Origin: Plectosphaerella cucumerina
Lineage: Eukaryota; Ascomycota; Sordariomycetes; Glomerellales; Plectosphaerellaceae
Length of the DNA stretch: 64,000 bases
Direction of reading: 5' to 3'
NCBI GenBank assembly: GCA_020746995.1
Contig: JAGPXD010000001.1
Span: 1,922,001-1,986,000 of the forward strand
In this document: piece after piece, positions 31,522 to 42,260 of the stretch
Layout of the letters: each line of letters begins with the position of its first letter
Position numbering within the stretch: position 1 is the stretch's first letter
The notes under the pieces: generated by a model
The model's input: the letters and a program-made list of their open reading frames with translations, nothing else
The model's database searches: none
What the model was told of the DNA's origin: nothing
Made by a program: the position numbers and the translations under genes

Positions 31522-34500
31522 ATGGAGATGGATACAGAGGAGCAACAGCCAAAGCTGCTCGTCGACTTTCAGCTGCCTCAGCCCTCCCAGCTGCCTGAAG
31601 ACACTCAACTGCCTCAAGACTTTCAACCGCCTCAAGACCCCCAGCTTCCCGAAGACACTCTGCCGCCGAGTGACTACGAAGATGACGAAGACGAGCAAGA
31701 CCTGATCCTCAACCCTGAGACCACTCGCAAGATCTCACACAAGAAGCGCGCCGACCATGCCGCCTTCCAAGACTGGATCCAGCTGAACCAGCGGGAGGTT
31801 GCCAGCGAAACCAGGAAGCCCGCTCAGGACCCAAAGTACATGTCCATCGCCAAGCTTGTCCGGAACGGTGAAGGCACGAAGATCATCAACAATCCCCGCG
31901 AGTATCAGATTGAGCTCTTCGAGCGGGCCAAGGCCAAGAACACCATCGCCGTTCTGCCCACGGCTTCCGGCAAGACCCTGATCTCGGCGATGCTCCTTCG
32001 TCACACACTGGAACAGGAGGTTCAGGATCGCCAAGATGGAAAACAGCACAAGATCGCCTTCTTCCTCGTCGACAAGGTGGCTCTGGCGATGCAGCAGCAT
32101 GCCGTTCTTACCTGCAATCTCGACTTTCCTGTCGACTGTGTCTGTGGCGAGATGGTCGAGTCTTCATGGACCAAGGACTTCTGGCAGAACAAGTGGAGCG
32201 AGAACATGGCCATCGTCTGCACGGCCGCTATTCTCCAAACTTGCCTGTGCAAAGCTTACATCAAGATGGACCAGATCAACCTTCTCATCTTCGACGAAGC
32301 CCACCATTGCAAAGGCAAGCACCCTTATGCGCGAATCATCAAGGATTTCTACATCCCGGTCAAGCCCGCAGAGAGGAGGCCCAAGATCTTCGGCATGACC
32401 GCTTCCCCTGTCGATGCCAACACGGATCCAACCGTTGCCGCCCAACATCTCGAGGGCCTGATGCATGCCGAGATTGCCACGATCCCAACCAACTCGACAT
32501 CGTTCGCGCAGATCCACAGGAAGGTCAATGAGGTGGATTGCCAGTACGGACGACTCGAGGAGCCTTATGTCACCCTGCTTCACAAGATCATTTCGGATCA
32601 TGTCAGGGGCAACACCATCTTCTCCAAGCACCTCCAATTCTCGAGGGAGGCGGCGCGAACTCTCGGCCCGTGGTGTGTCGATCGCTTCTGGCAACTTCTT
32701 CTCACCGACGAGATGATCACCAGGCTTGCAGCACGGTCCGATAAGCAGTTTCTCTTTGAGAAGATTGGCCCGAGATCTGGTGCCGCCGTCCATGATCTGA
32801 AGCGCATCATCGACAACTACCAATTCATGCCGCTTACTGTGTGCAAGAACGCACTCTCGACCAAGGTTCTGTGCCTTATCACGCAACTGAGGCAGCGTTT
32901 CGCGCAGCCCACCGATCACAAGTGCATCATCTTCGTCAAGCAGAGAAACACGGCCCTGGTTCTCACGGATCTGCTCAGCAATCCCCTTCTTCACCTGAAG
33001 TTCGTCAAGCCTGCTGCCTTAATTGGAGGCCAGGGAGACACCTCGGCCGTTCCCATGTCCTACAGGGACCAGCTGATGACGATTGCAAAGTTCAAGCGCG
33101 GCGACTTCAACTGCCTCGTGTCCACCTCCGTTGCGGAGGAAGGCATCGACATCCCAGACTGCAACATCGTCATCCGCTTCGACCTCTTCAATTCCGTCAT
33201 CCAGTACATCCAGTCCAAGGGACGTGCCCGTCACATGCAGTCGGAATACATCTGCATGTCAGAGATGGGCAACGGAAAAGAGTCGCGGACCAGGCTCCAG
33301 ATGACCCACGATATGGCCATCATCCGCGACTTTTGCCAGGCTCTGCCGGCTGACCGCAAGATCGTCGGTTGGGACGCTGAGGCGGCTGCTGAGCACTCGG
33401 AACGCCATCATCTCGTACACGAAATCCCGTCTTCCGGCGCAAAGCTTACCTGGACCGGAAGTCTCGTGACGCTGGCTACGTTTACGGCGTCTCTCCAGAC
33501 CGACGACGAGCTGCTGACACCCATGTACTTCGTCAGCCCTCTCAACGGACAGTATATCTGCGAGGTTCAGCTGCCTTCAAAGTCTCCCATCGCGAGCGCC
33601 ATCGGAAAGCCGCAGGCCAGCAAGGTAGATGCCCGATGCTCGGCTGCGTTTGAGCTGTGCAAGGCACTCATCAAGAAGAAGCACATCGATGAACACCTGC
33701 AGCCGTTCACCAAGAAGAGGCTGCCTGCCATGCGCAATGCTCGCCTCGCGATCAGCTCCAAGAAAAGCGCTGATTACAAGATGCTTCTCAAGCCCAAGAT
33801 CTGGTCCCGTCTTGGCCCGGTTTCCTCACTTCACATCACCATCCTCACGCTTGAAGTGCCCGACGCAGTCGGCCGCATAACGCAGCCACTGGCACTCCTG
33901 ACGCGCGAGGGTCTTCCCGATCTTCCCAACATCCCCCTGTTCTTCGGCGCAGGTAGGAAGTCACTTTGCCGCCCAGTCATCGTATCTCGCCCGGTGTCTG
34001 TCAGCGAGTCAGATGTTGAGGTGCTCAAGAGCTACACCCTCAAAATATTCCGCGATGTGTTCAGCAAGGAGTTTGAGGCCGATGCCGATGTGATTCCCTA
34101 CTTCCTCGCCCCCGTCCGAGCTACGCATGAGGCTTGCCGAACCACGGCCGAAAGCAATGAGCACCTGATCGATTGGGATCATGTGCGAAGCACCGCAGAC
34201 CAGGAGTACGAGACTTGGAACTACACCGATGACAAGAACGTCGTGAAGGAGAAGTTTGTTGTTGACCCGACATCTGGGGCTCGAAAGCTGTTCCTTCAAA
34301 GGGTGGCCCCGAACCTCAAGCCCTGCGACCCTGTTCCCGAGGGCGTCCCTGAGCCTGGCTTCAGGCTCTGGAAGGACCTCAAACATACCATCCAAGAGTA
34401 CAGCAGCAGTCTTTGGGCAGCGAGCCGTCAAAAGCGGCAGTGGGATCAAGAACAGCCGGTGTTCGAAGCCGAGGTGGCGTCGCTCCGCCGAAACCTCCTC

Positions 34501-36177
34501 GATGAGGCACTCGACGCTGAGGCAGAGCGATCACGAACCTGCTACGTGATTATGGAACCGCTGAAGGTGTCTACTCTGTCGGCCGAGGCTGCCGCCATGG
34601 CCTTCTGCTTCCCGGCCGTCATTCACAGGATTGAGTCCACCCTGACAGCGCTTAATGCGTGCGATCTTCTTGGCCTCCGCATCCGACCGGAGCTCGCGCT
34701 GGAGGCCTTGACCAAGGACTCGGACAACTCAGACGAGCACGACCAGGAAAGGATCAACTTCCAGGCTGGCATGGGAAGCAACTACGAGCGACTCGAGTTT
34801 CTCGGCGACTGCTTCCTCAAGATGGCCACGACCGTTTCCATCTTCACGCAGGTGCCTGAAGGCAACGAGTTCGACTACCACGTTGAGCGCATGCTCCTCA
34901 TCTGCAACCAGAACTTGTTCAACGTGGCTCTCAAGTTCGATCTTCAGGAGTACATTCGCTCCCAGCAGTTTGACCGCAGAACCTGGTACCCCGAGGGTCT
35001 CAAACTGAAGCGAGGAAAGGCACCTCGAACGGTCGCTTCCCACTCACTCTCGGACAAGTCCATCGCCGATGTTTGCGAGGCTATCATCGGCGCCTCTTAT
35101 CTCACTGGAGCCAGTGAGGGCAACTTCGACATGGCCATCCGCGCCGTCACGGCCGTCGTGAAGAACAAGCGACACAAGATGACGAGCTACCAGCAATACT
35201 ACGGCGCCTTCAAGATGCCGGCGTGGCAGGCCGCTGAGCCGACGGCCGTGCAGTTTGAGATGGCCCGGCAGATCGAAGAGCAGATGGGCTACCGCTTCAG
35301 GTCGCCGGCGCTTCTACGGAGTGCCTTCAAACACCCCTCGTACCCGAGACAGTACGAGAACATTCCCAACTACCAGCGACTCGAGTTCCTGGGTGATGCT
35401 CTTCTCGACATGGTCTGCGTCGACTTCCTGTTCAAGAAGTTCCCCCAGGCCGACCCCCAGTGGCTTACAGAGCACAAGATGGCCATGGTCTCGAACCATT
35501 TCCTCGGCAGCCTCTGCGTGAACCTCGGCTTCTCTCGGCGTATTCTTCACTTCAGCAACGACATGGCCTGCCAGCTCAAGGAGTACGTCGACAGCCTTTC
35601 GCTCGCGCGTGATGAAGCGGCCAATGAAGCCGAGGAGACGGGCGAGTTCTCGCCCAACTACTGGCTCAACGTCCCGCAGCCGCCCAAGTTCCTGGCCGAC
35701 GTGGTCGAGGCGTACATCGGCGCCATCTTCGTCGACTCCCAGTACGACTACGGCCAGGTGCAGCGCTTCTTTGAGGCGCACATCCGGCCCTTCTTCACCG
35801 ACATGGCGCTCTACGACTCGTTCGCGGGCAAGCACCCGGTCACGTCGCTCGGCCACCGGATGCAGATGACGCACGGCTGCCGTGACTGGCGACTCCTGGT
35901 CAGCGAGGTTCCGGCGACGGTTGAGGAGGCTGGCGCGCGCGCCGTCAGCGCTTCCATGGTCATCTGTGGCTTCATGGTGCATGGCAAGGTGCTGCTGCAC
36001 GCAAAGTCGGAGAGCGGCCGGTACGCCAAGATCGCTGCTGCAAAGAAGGCACTCGCTATGCTGGATGGGCTCACGGCGCCGGCGGCGTTTGCGGAGACGT
36101 ACGGATGTGACTGCAGGCCGGAGGACATCAGGGGCGCAGCGGAGCTGGATCTGGACGAGCATGCGACGGCGTGCTGA
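31522..36177 (+). CDS. DCL1: Dicer-like ribonuclease III (DCL1 type)
   Basis: An intron-free frame of 1551 residues. Dicers cut double-stranded RNA into small RNAs for silencing. After an LPQ-rich acidic N-terminus come the conserved KISHKKRADHAAFQDWI, the helicase domain (motif I LPTASGKT near residues 146-153, DEAHH near 258-262, FGMTASP) and the helicase C half (ending at QYIQSKGRARHMQSEYICMS). A Dicer-dimerisation region follows, then a divergent PAZ-like zone. RNase IIIa (YERLEFLGDCFLKM, with D-x-x-E in IADVCEAIIGASY) and RNase IIIb (YQRLEFLGDALLDM, with LADVVEAYIGAIF) keep their acidic residues. A dsRNA-binding-like end (GRYAKIAAAKKALAMLDG) closes the protein. Overall match and length favour DCL1 over DCL2. 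Motif I has Ala where many Dicers have Gly, a variant known in other SF2 helicases. Confidence 0.95.
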   Translation: MEMDTEEQQPKLLVDFQLPQPSQLPEDTQLPQDFQPPQDPQLPEDTLPPSDYEDDEDEQDLILNPETTRKISHKKRADHAAFQDWIQLNQREVASETRKPAQDPKYMSIAKLVRNGEGTKIINNPREYQIELFERAKAKNTIAVLPTASGKTLISAMLLRHTLEQEVQDRQDGKQHKIAFFLVDKVALAMQQHAVLTCNLDFPVDCVCGEMVESSWTKDFWQNKWSENMAIVCTAAILQTCLCKAYIKMDQINLLIFDEAHHCKGKHPYARIIKDFYIPVKPAERRPKIFGMTASPVDANTDPTVAAQHLEGLMHAEIATIPTNSTSFAQIHRKVNEVDCQYGRLEEPYVTLLHKIISDHVRGNTIFSKHLQFSREAARTLGPWCVDRFWQLLLTDEMITRLAARSDKQFLFEKIGPRSGAAVHDLKRIIDNYQFMPLTVCKNALSTKVLCLITQLRQRFAQPTDHKCIIFVKQRNTALVLTDLLSNPLLHLKFVKPAALIGGQGDTSAVPMSYRDQLMTIAKFKRGDFNCLVSTSVAEEGIDIPDCNIVIRFDLFNSVIQYIQSKGRARHMQSEYICMSEMGNGKESRTRLQMTHDMAIIRDFCQALPADRKIVGWDAEAAAEHSERHHLVHEIPSSGAKLTWTGSLVTLATFTASLQTDDELLTPMYFVSPLNGQYICEVQLPSKSPIASAIGKPQASKVDARCSAAFELCKALIKKKHIDEHLQPFTKKRLPAMRNARLAISSKKSADYKMLLKPKIWSRLGPVSSLHITILTLEVPDAVGRITQPLALLTREGLPDLPNIPLFFGAGRKSLCRPVIVSRPVSVSESDVEVLKSYTLKIFRDVFSKEFEADADVIPYFLAPVRATHEACRTTAESNEHLIDWDHVRSTADQEYETWNYTDDKNVVKEKFVVDPTSGARKLFLQRVAPNLKPCDPVPEGVPEPGFRLWKDLKHTIQEYSSSLWAASRQKRQWDQEQPVFEAEVASLRRNLLDEALDAEAERSRTCYVIMEPLKVSTLSAEAAAMAFCFPAVIHRIESTLTALNACDLLGLRIRPELALEALTKDSDNSDEHDQERINFQAGMGSNYERLEFLGDCFLKMATTVSIFTQVPEGNEFDYHVERMLLICNQNLFNVALKFDLQEYIRSQQFDRRTWYPEGLKLKRGKAPRTVASHSLSDKSIADVCEAIIGASYLTGASEGNFDMAIRAVTAVVKNKRHKMTSYQQYYGAFKMPAWQAAEPTAVQFEMARQIEEQMGYRFRSPALLRSAFKHPSYPRQYENIPNYQRLEFLGDALLDMVCVDFLFKKFPQADPQWLTEHKMAMVSNHFLGSLCVNLGFSRRILHFSNDMACQLKEYVDSLSLARDEAANEAEETGEFSPNYWLNVPQPPKFLADVVEAYIGAIFVDSQYDYGQVQRFFEAHIRPFFTDMALYDSFAGKHPVTSLGHRMQMTHGCRDWRLLVSEVPATVEEAGARAVSASMVICGFMVHGKVLLHAKSESGRYAKIAAAKKALAMLDGLTAPAAFAETYGCDCRPEDIRGAAELDLDEHATAC

Positions 36178-36316
36178 TGGGTGATTTGGGGCCTTGGTTT
36201 TTTTTGGTAGGCGTCTTGGTAACGTCTTGAGGGCTTGCTTGCTGATTTCGAAAGTCTTTCATAATCGAATAAGATATTTATTTTATCTGGGGTGCTGGTG
36301 ACTTGATTTATCTTCC

Positions 36317-37187
36317 CTAGAGAGGCATGATTACACTCGGCTGTGGTGTGATTTCAGCCAGTCTACTACCAGCCCCGCTGTCTCCAGGCATCGGGTGTAG
36401 CTTCGCCTCCTCGGAAAGGAACTCGGCCACCGCCGAGTCAAGATCAGGGCAACGATTCTTGTAGGCTTCATGATCGAGGCTCCTAGGCCACTTCTCCATT
36501 CCTGGTGGGAAATATCCCGCGTATTCCCAATCAATCAGCGCCTGGACCTCTAGGGTGAACTCATTCATCATGATATTATGAGCCGCAATGTCGCCGTGTT
36601 GAAAGACGTACTCTTCCTCATGGAGGGGCCACGTTTGCAACGGAATTCCGTCGTCGAAAGCAGGTTGGAGCCAAGAAGGAGGCATCACGAACCCGTTGAT
36701 ACCACGCTCCCGAGATTTCAGGGTGGCCAGCTGCGGGAGGACTGCATTCTGGATAGAGTTGCTTGCGTTCAGGTAAGCCTGCTCCGAGCACGCCTCGCAT
36801 GGTCCGTCGGAGACGTGTTTCTCATGGCTGGGCTTCGAGCAGTTGCGTGGGAACTGGTTCAGAGTGACGCCTTCGACGAACTCGGTCTCCAGATATCGCC
36901 TGCCGTCTGGAAGTTTCCCATGGCTGATGAGTTTCGGCACCGGGATTCTGGTCGATTCGGAGACCAGCTTCAATGCATTGGCTTCGTTGGTAATTCGCTC
37001 GTGGTTCCTCCAAATATCAGCGCTTGACCCAAGTTTGTCCGAAGGGTGATATTTACCACGGCCTGAACCACACGAAGGGGGTACCATCAGGTCTTGTGCC
37101 GCGGAAAGGGAGTCGCGAAGTCTTCACAAAGGTTGTAGGTGTGATTCGGTACTCCGTGTCATTCGTCTTCCATTCCTTCAATGTCAT
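36317..37187 (-). CDS. APH-family phosphotransferase (aminoglycoside/choline-kinase-like)
   Basis: Two exons, 37057-37187 and 36317-37007, with a 49-nt intron (gtaaat, gctgat branch, tttggag) encode 273 residues. Exon 1 starts MTLKEWKTNDTEYRI and provides the N-lobe; the join reads FVWFRPWNHERITNEANALK. The catalytic loop VFQHGDIAAHNIMMN holds the Brenner H-x-D-x4-N pattern, and ALIDWEYAGYFPPG is the metal-binding DFG-equivalent. These fungal members usually phosphorylate small hydroxylated metabolites; the substrate cannot be told. Reading only the long exon gives a false start at 37087 that lacks the N-terminus. It is divergent from the secreted-protein gene at 37751. Confidence 0.85.
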
Positions 37188-37750
37188 GACGAGTGGGCCG
37201 GATGACGACGAGTTGTCGGAGCGAAAAGACTAGGTGATAAGTTGCGATAGTCAGCAGTGAGACTCCGCTGGAGTTGTAGGGCGGCGGAGGCTGGCGGTTC
37301 GCCCCTGACGAAGATCCCGGCGCATCGGGGCGGTGCCAACCCCTCCGCCACAGAACTCGGCGGTGCTGCCGATCGGAGCCGGAAACCTATTTTAGGGGGC
37401 GCTGGGCCGTGAATGACTGGCTGCTTCGCAATCCTTCACCCGGGGATGGCGGCCGCGAAGGATGCTGCTGACGGGGTTTGTGGAACGGCAGTACAGTGCT
37501 TACGGCTCACGTGGGAATTGCCAGGTCTCTCAGAGGCTTACTACGCTGAGCCCTGCTGCACCAGATGATGGTGAGGCGAAGGTGAGGGCAAGGATGTCCG
37601 TGGGTAGGCTGGTCTGGGGATGTCGTGAGACCTTATAAGGGGCATCACGTCGGCCTTATCTGTCCAGTGGGCACAACACTCATCACTACTATTTGCCAGA
37701 ACCCAATACCATTCAACCAAGACCAGGCCCCATCTCCCATACTAGAAAAG
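37188..37750. other. Shared upstream region of APH and secreted-protein genes
   Basis: About 560 bp, GC-rich in the middle. TTATAAGG at 37633-37640, about 115 bp before the ATG at 37751, is a plausible TATA-like element. No gene is seen. Confidence 0.4.
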
Positions 37751-38716
37751 ATGCTCGCCCGCTTCGCAGCCAGTGCCGTGGCTGTGGCTGTCTTCAGCTC
37801 AGGGGCATCTGCCCAAAGTCTCAGCTTCGGCCCCCAGGACGAGTCGAACGCCTCTCCCAACGCGACCAACTCGGTCACCTTCGAGCCTCCAACTATCAAC
37901 GACCAGACTACAACCGAATGGACATGGCGTATGTGCCTTTCTTCTCGCCAGATCGCCGTCAACTGACCTTTCCCAGGCGTCAATGTCAGCTCCGTCGCGG
38001 TTCCCGCCTTGAATGACACAAGACTCGAGGACCCGCACATCGTACAGACGACGTGGGACATGTCCTTCGGCGACCGCCCCAACCTCGCCTCGGCAGTACA
38101 GAACGTGACGGCTGTGTGCGCAGCAGTCATCGTGCGAACAGAATGGCCGCTCAACGTGACGCGCAACTTTGACTCGTCCGACGGCAACTGCAACGGCGTG
38201 CTAGGGAATGACTGCGTGTCCGCCATCATCGCCAAGTCTATGTGGGACAACAGCACGCAGAGCTGCAGCGTGACACCATCGCTGTCGGATATCCCAGCGT
38301 GCCGAGACACTTTGCTGAACGGCGACCATGAGCTGCACATGGCCCTGGGCGACCTGCTGCCCGAGGCCACCAACAGCGGGCAGGGCATCGTGCAGACAAC
38401 ATCGGCGGTGCATGCGGGATCCGAGAGTAAGGCACGTTATGAGGAGGAGCTGAATCAGCTGCAGCTGAGCATTATCGAGCTTGTCTCGGTTGGTCCTGGG
38501 CAGACTTATACCGCCCTACAGGCCGTCTGCAACAGGGTGAACAGCGGCGGACCGGCGGATGATGAGGATGACGGACAGGAAGGATCCGGCGGAAACGACA
38601 ACGACCAAGGCGGAGATGACAATGGAGACGACGGCTCGGCAGCTACTTCGAACCGCGCGTGGGCCGTTGGGGTGTTTGTTTCCGTTACTGCGGCAGTCAT
38701 GGCGGCCATGCTATAG
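37751..38716 (+). CDS. Secreted, probably GPI-anchored protein of unknown function
   Basis: Exons 37751-37928 and 37977-38716 with a 48-nt intron (gtatgt...ttcccag) encode 305 residues. The N-terminus MLARFAASAVAVAVFSSGASA is a signal peptide. The body has several N-glycosylation sites (NASPNATN, NVTAVC, NVTRNF, NSTQSC) and about six cysteines. A Gly/Asp/Asn-rich acidic spacer precedes a hydrophobic tail (AVGVFVSVTAAVMAAML). That arrangement is typical of GPI-anchored cell-wall proteins. I do not recognise the globular family. Confidence 0.85.
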
Positions 38717-40848
38717 GGATATTGAGTCGCAGCCGCCTTTTTTGCACAATTCGGCGTTCGTTTTCCCTTTGCACAAGCGGGTTTTCCTAGGAGGGTGACG
38801 GTAAGCAGTCTAAGTCGGATGGGCTCACCTTGCGACCCGATGCATCCTTGGTGTTTCGATTCGGTCGGACGGTGGCACCGGATGGGTGCTGCCAAGGTGC
38901 AAGCGGGTTCAAGGCGAGGTTCTCATGAGTCTTGTCTCGTATTCACAATGATTGTTCGCCGAGCCCAGGAGGAAGACGGGCCAGGACGACCTTTGGCCAT
39001 CTGCCCGAGGAGATGGGTGACAGGTGAAGTCGAGTCCCAGGGGAACAAACGCGTGCAACACAGGCCCCGGCTTCCTGGCCGACCGGCCGGTCGTTTCTCT
39101 TGGGATCCCTCCTCCCACCGGAGATGGGAAACATGCCCAGGATCAATGTGCCGTCCTTTTCCGTCTTGGACGCAATTCCGGCCGTTCACGACCCGGCCGC
39201 CACCCTGTCTTGTGGTGCGGGGAGGGCGGGAGGGAGCTTATACAAGTAAGCACGTGCGATGATAGCCCCTGACCGCACGGATGAGACAGCTGCGGTAGCA
39301 TCAGCCGCTGGGCTTCAGGGGGGAGGGAAGGAAGGGCCTTTCTTCTTATTACAGTGTCGCACCCATGGAAGGCCGACGGGGCGAGGGGGTCCGGCGCATC
39401 GACAAATGTTTCTCGGGGACGCATAGTACCGGTGGCATTATCGTCGTCATCTCCGGGTAGAGGCTCGAGCGAAAGTCTTCTTGGTTGTCTGTGGTGTCGA
39501 TAAACTTTTAGGGTGGGAGAGGTCCGTCCGGAGATGGGCGCGAAAAGGGAGCCAGAGCTGCTGAGCTGCGACGCCGAACCAGCGCTATGCCACCCCTCGT
39601 GTCGTTCGGTTGCTTGAACTGACCGAGCTCTGATCGAGGGGTGAGGGATGGCGGCCTCCTGGCGGGCGGTGGTGGTGGAGGTGATGAGACGACACGAGAC
39701 GGCGACAAGACGGCACGAAGAGTGGCGATGCAGTGCAGCGGCCAGGAAGCGGACGAGGAGCAGGATTGCGCTTGTTTCTCCAGCCTGCTTTGTCTTGTCG
39801 TTCCTGTTGACTTGTCGCTGACCAAAGCACGGGTCGTCACTGGGGGCGCCGGTCGTCCGATGAAACAATGGGAGGATGTTGAGGGCGGGAGGTGGTCGGT
39901 CGGGTGTTTGACAGGACGGGAAGGAAAGTTGGGCGAGCACATTCAAAAAGGTGGGATTTTGGGATGCAGGGTCCTTAGTGTGAGCAGGGGTTCCATGTCC
40001 ACGTCCCTGGAAGTCGTCGGGGGATTTCTGTTCAGGGCAGGTCGGGTGCGAAATGGACAACCCCTGATTGGCCGGCACCGCTGGGCGCTTGCCCCCAAAG
40101 GGGCCGCCTCGACGGCCAAGCGCTACGGTACCTGAGCTAATGCCCTGGAGGGCGCTGGAGGGAGCCTGTTAAACCTCCTTGGCCAGGGGAACCAGGGGCG
40201 CCCCCGCCCATTAGGCAGGGCGCTAAGGCACCCCATGGGCTGCCAAGCCAAAAAGGCTGTTTCCTCCTCGTTTCAGCCGCTGCAGCGCACCAGACCGTGA
40301 CCGTGACCTCCTCCTGTCTCCCAAGGTCATCCCAAGACGCCAGGCCGTACCTGAACTCACCTGTCCTCCATCCAGCATCGTGCCCTGGTGGCGCAGAAAC
40401 ACCCCGGCTGCCATGCGTCGCATCGCATCGCAATGTGCCTGTATCGCCAAGCCCCCTGACCAAACCACGTCCCCACGCGCCAGCTTCATGTTCGGCTCTG
40501 CCACCCACCCCGTCTAGCTTGTCTTGGTAGTTTTCTGCCCAGAAAGGAGGCGGGGGTTGGGGGACGGAGGTCGCGTCAGGCGGCCTGACCATGTCGTTTG
40601 GATGTGCTTATATGCCCTCCCACCCTCTCCCCAGATGCCGTGTCGATCCTGCTCCTGTCCAGCTCTGCCCGTTTCCTCCTCCGTCACTCACATTTCTGTT
40701 TGTCGTCTTTCTTCCTTTCCGCTTCGATTCTTAATACTGCCACCAATTGTTGATCAATTGTGTTGGATCACGGGTTGACCCCTTTACATCACCGCTTCAA
40801 CTTCACTCACTACCCAAGTTTCTCTTCGTTCGCCCACACATCTTCATC
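38717..40848. other. Gene-free 2.1 kb before the AA8-like gene
   Basis: GC-rich sequence with a 311-codon minus-strand ORF (39143-40078) whose composition (Pro, Ser, Arg, His) looks like translated non-coding DNA. C/T-rich sequence from 40600 on is probably the leader of the next gene. No repeat family was recognised. Confidence 0.4.
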
Positions 40849-41830
40849 ATGAAGTACTCGACGTCCTCCATCCTGGCCGCAGCTCTTTGTAAGACTTACC
40901 ATGACCCTGAAAATTCTCAAGCGTAATCAGGCTGACCGACCTTTCTAGACGCCACGAGTGCCTTTGCCCAGTACGGCAGCCCTACCACTGGCGGCGATAG
41001 CACCTCCGGCAGCGGCTCCGGCGGCTCTCCCGTGGAAGCCGCACCCGTGACGGAATCCAGCGCGGTGGCCGGTGGCGCGACGACCCGGACGAATAGCGGA
41101 GTGGTCAACTGCCGCAACAACATCTGCTACTCCATGGCCGTGCCCCAGACGACAGCCAGCCGCGGCCAAGGCGATATCTATTTCCAGATCTTCGCCCCTG
41201 ATACCTTCTCGTGGGTGGGCCTGGGCACTGGCAGCAGCATGGCCGACTCCAACATGTTCCTCATCTACCAAAACGGTCAGGGCAACGTGACGCTGAGCGG
41301 CCGTCAGGCCGCCGGCTACACAATGCCCACGGTTCCCACGACAGGCGGCCCCGTGCTCGAGCTCCTCGCCGGCTCCGGCGTCGCCAACGGCTGGATGGTC
41401 GCGAACTTCCGCTGCCTCAACTGCCAGTCGTGGAAGACGAGCACCCTCGACTTCACCGGCACCACCGAGCCCATGGTCGGCGCCTGGCAAACGGGCGACT
41501 CGCTCGACTCGGCCGACGTCAACGCCCGCATCGGCAAGCACACGGGCAACATCCGCAGCTTCTCCTTTGACCTGACCCAGGCCGCCGTCACCACCACCGG
41601 AAGCCCGTTCGTTGGCGACAACGCCATCCCTGCCGAGCTCATGGCCGGCAGCGACGGCAACGCCAACAACAACGGCGGAGGCAACGCCGACAACGCCGGC
41701 CCCGGCACCTCGGCCATGCTGTCGCGCGCCCTTGGCATTTCCGTCATCCTCGCCGGCGTGCCGCTGCTGTGTATGTTTCCCTGATCTTGCCTGCTTGATA
41801 TCAGCCACTAATATCTGTACAGTCCTGTAA
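40849..41830 (+). CDS. Secreted DOMON / CDH-cytochrome-like (AA8) protein, probably GPI-anchored
   Basis: Three exons, 40849-40888, 40949-41770 and 41823-41830, with introns of 60 and 52 nt, give 289 residues. MKYSTSSILAAALYATSAFA is the signal peptide, split by the first intron. The domain has NCRNNICYSMAVPQ, DTFSWVGLGTGSSMADSNMF and MVANFRCLNCQSWK, as in the heme-binding cytochrome domain of cellobiose dehydrogenase. The Met in GSSMADS and the His in RIGKHTGN are candidate heme ligands. An Asn/Gly spacer precedes a hydrophobic C-terminus. The last exon has only 8 nt, ending the protein in LLFL; without this splice it would end LLCMFP. I prefer splicing because donor (gtatgt), branch (cactaat) and acceptor (tgtacag) are all good. 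The expected role is extracellular electron transfer. Confidence 0.85.
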
Positions 41831-42260
41831 TCCGTGGTCGTGATCTGGAGTGTTTTGGTCGACGTAGATAGCTTCTTGGGCGGGACGAGACGAGAGCCTC
41901 GATTTACTTGGGTTTTGAATGAATTGACGATATTTATCTTGAAGCATGCCTGATCAAAGCAGTGTTCTCTGCAGTGGTGTCAAGTGCTGGAAGGTGCGCC
42001 GGACGAATGGCATAACACCATCGGGCGCCCCGCACAGTACCTCCTCAGGGGCACTGCACTAACACGACGTCGGCTCTCCGGTGCTTCGTCCGTGTTATAG
42101 CCGTCGGGACAAGCTCCGCTCCAAGGGGCGCGGCGCCTGCTGATGCCATTGCCAAGTCGCTCCTTCCTTGGATTTCCCAAGCCTTCACCATCCTCTGTTT
42201 ACCCCGCAACCAGATCTTTCTCTTGTCTGAGAACACCACAACACTTGGTGTTTGTTCATC
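41831..42260. other. Intergenic region before the CoA-transferase gene
   Basis: About 430 bp holding the 3' end of the AA8-like gene and the upstream region of the CoA-transferase gene. Nothing else is seen. Confidence 0.4.

Noticed and set aside
31958..31981. Loss of helicase function in DCL1 because motif I is TASGKT rather than TGSGKT
   Set aside because: The Lys and Thr are intact, and PTASGKT occurs in active SF2 helicases; other helicase motifs are normal.
38900..38930. tRNA B-box-like GGGTTCAAGGCGAG
   Set aside because: The 3' part of the box does not match, no A box at the right distance, and no cloverleaf can be formed.
39143..40078. 311-codon minus-strand ORF
   Set aside because: Rich in Pro/Ser/Arg/His with no domain, no signal peptide and several equally long overlapping ORFs; reads like translated non-coding DNA.
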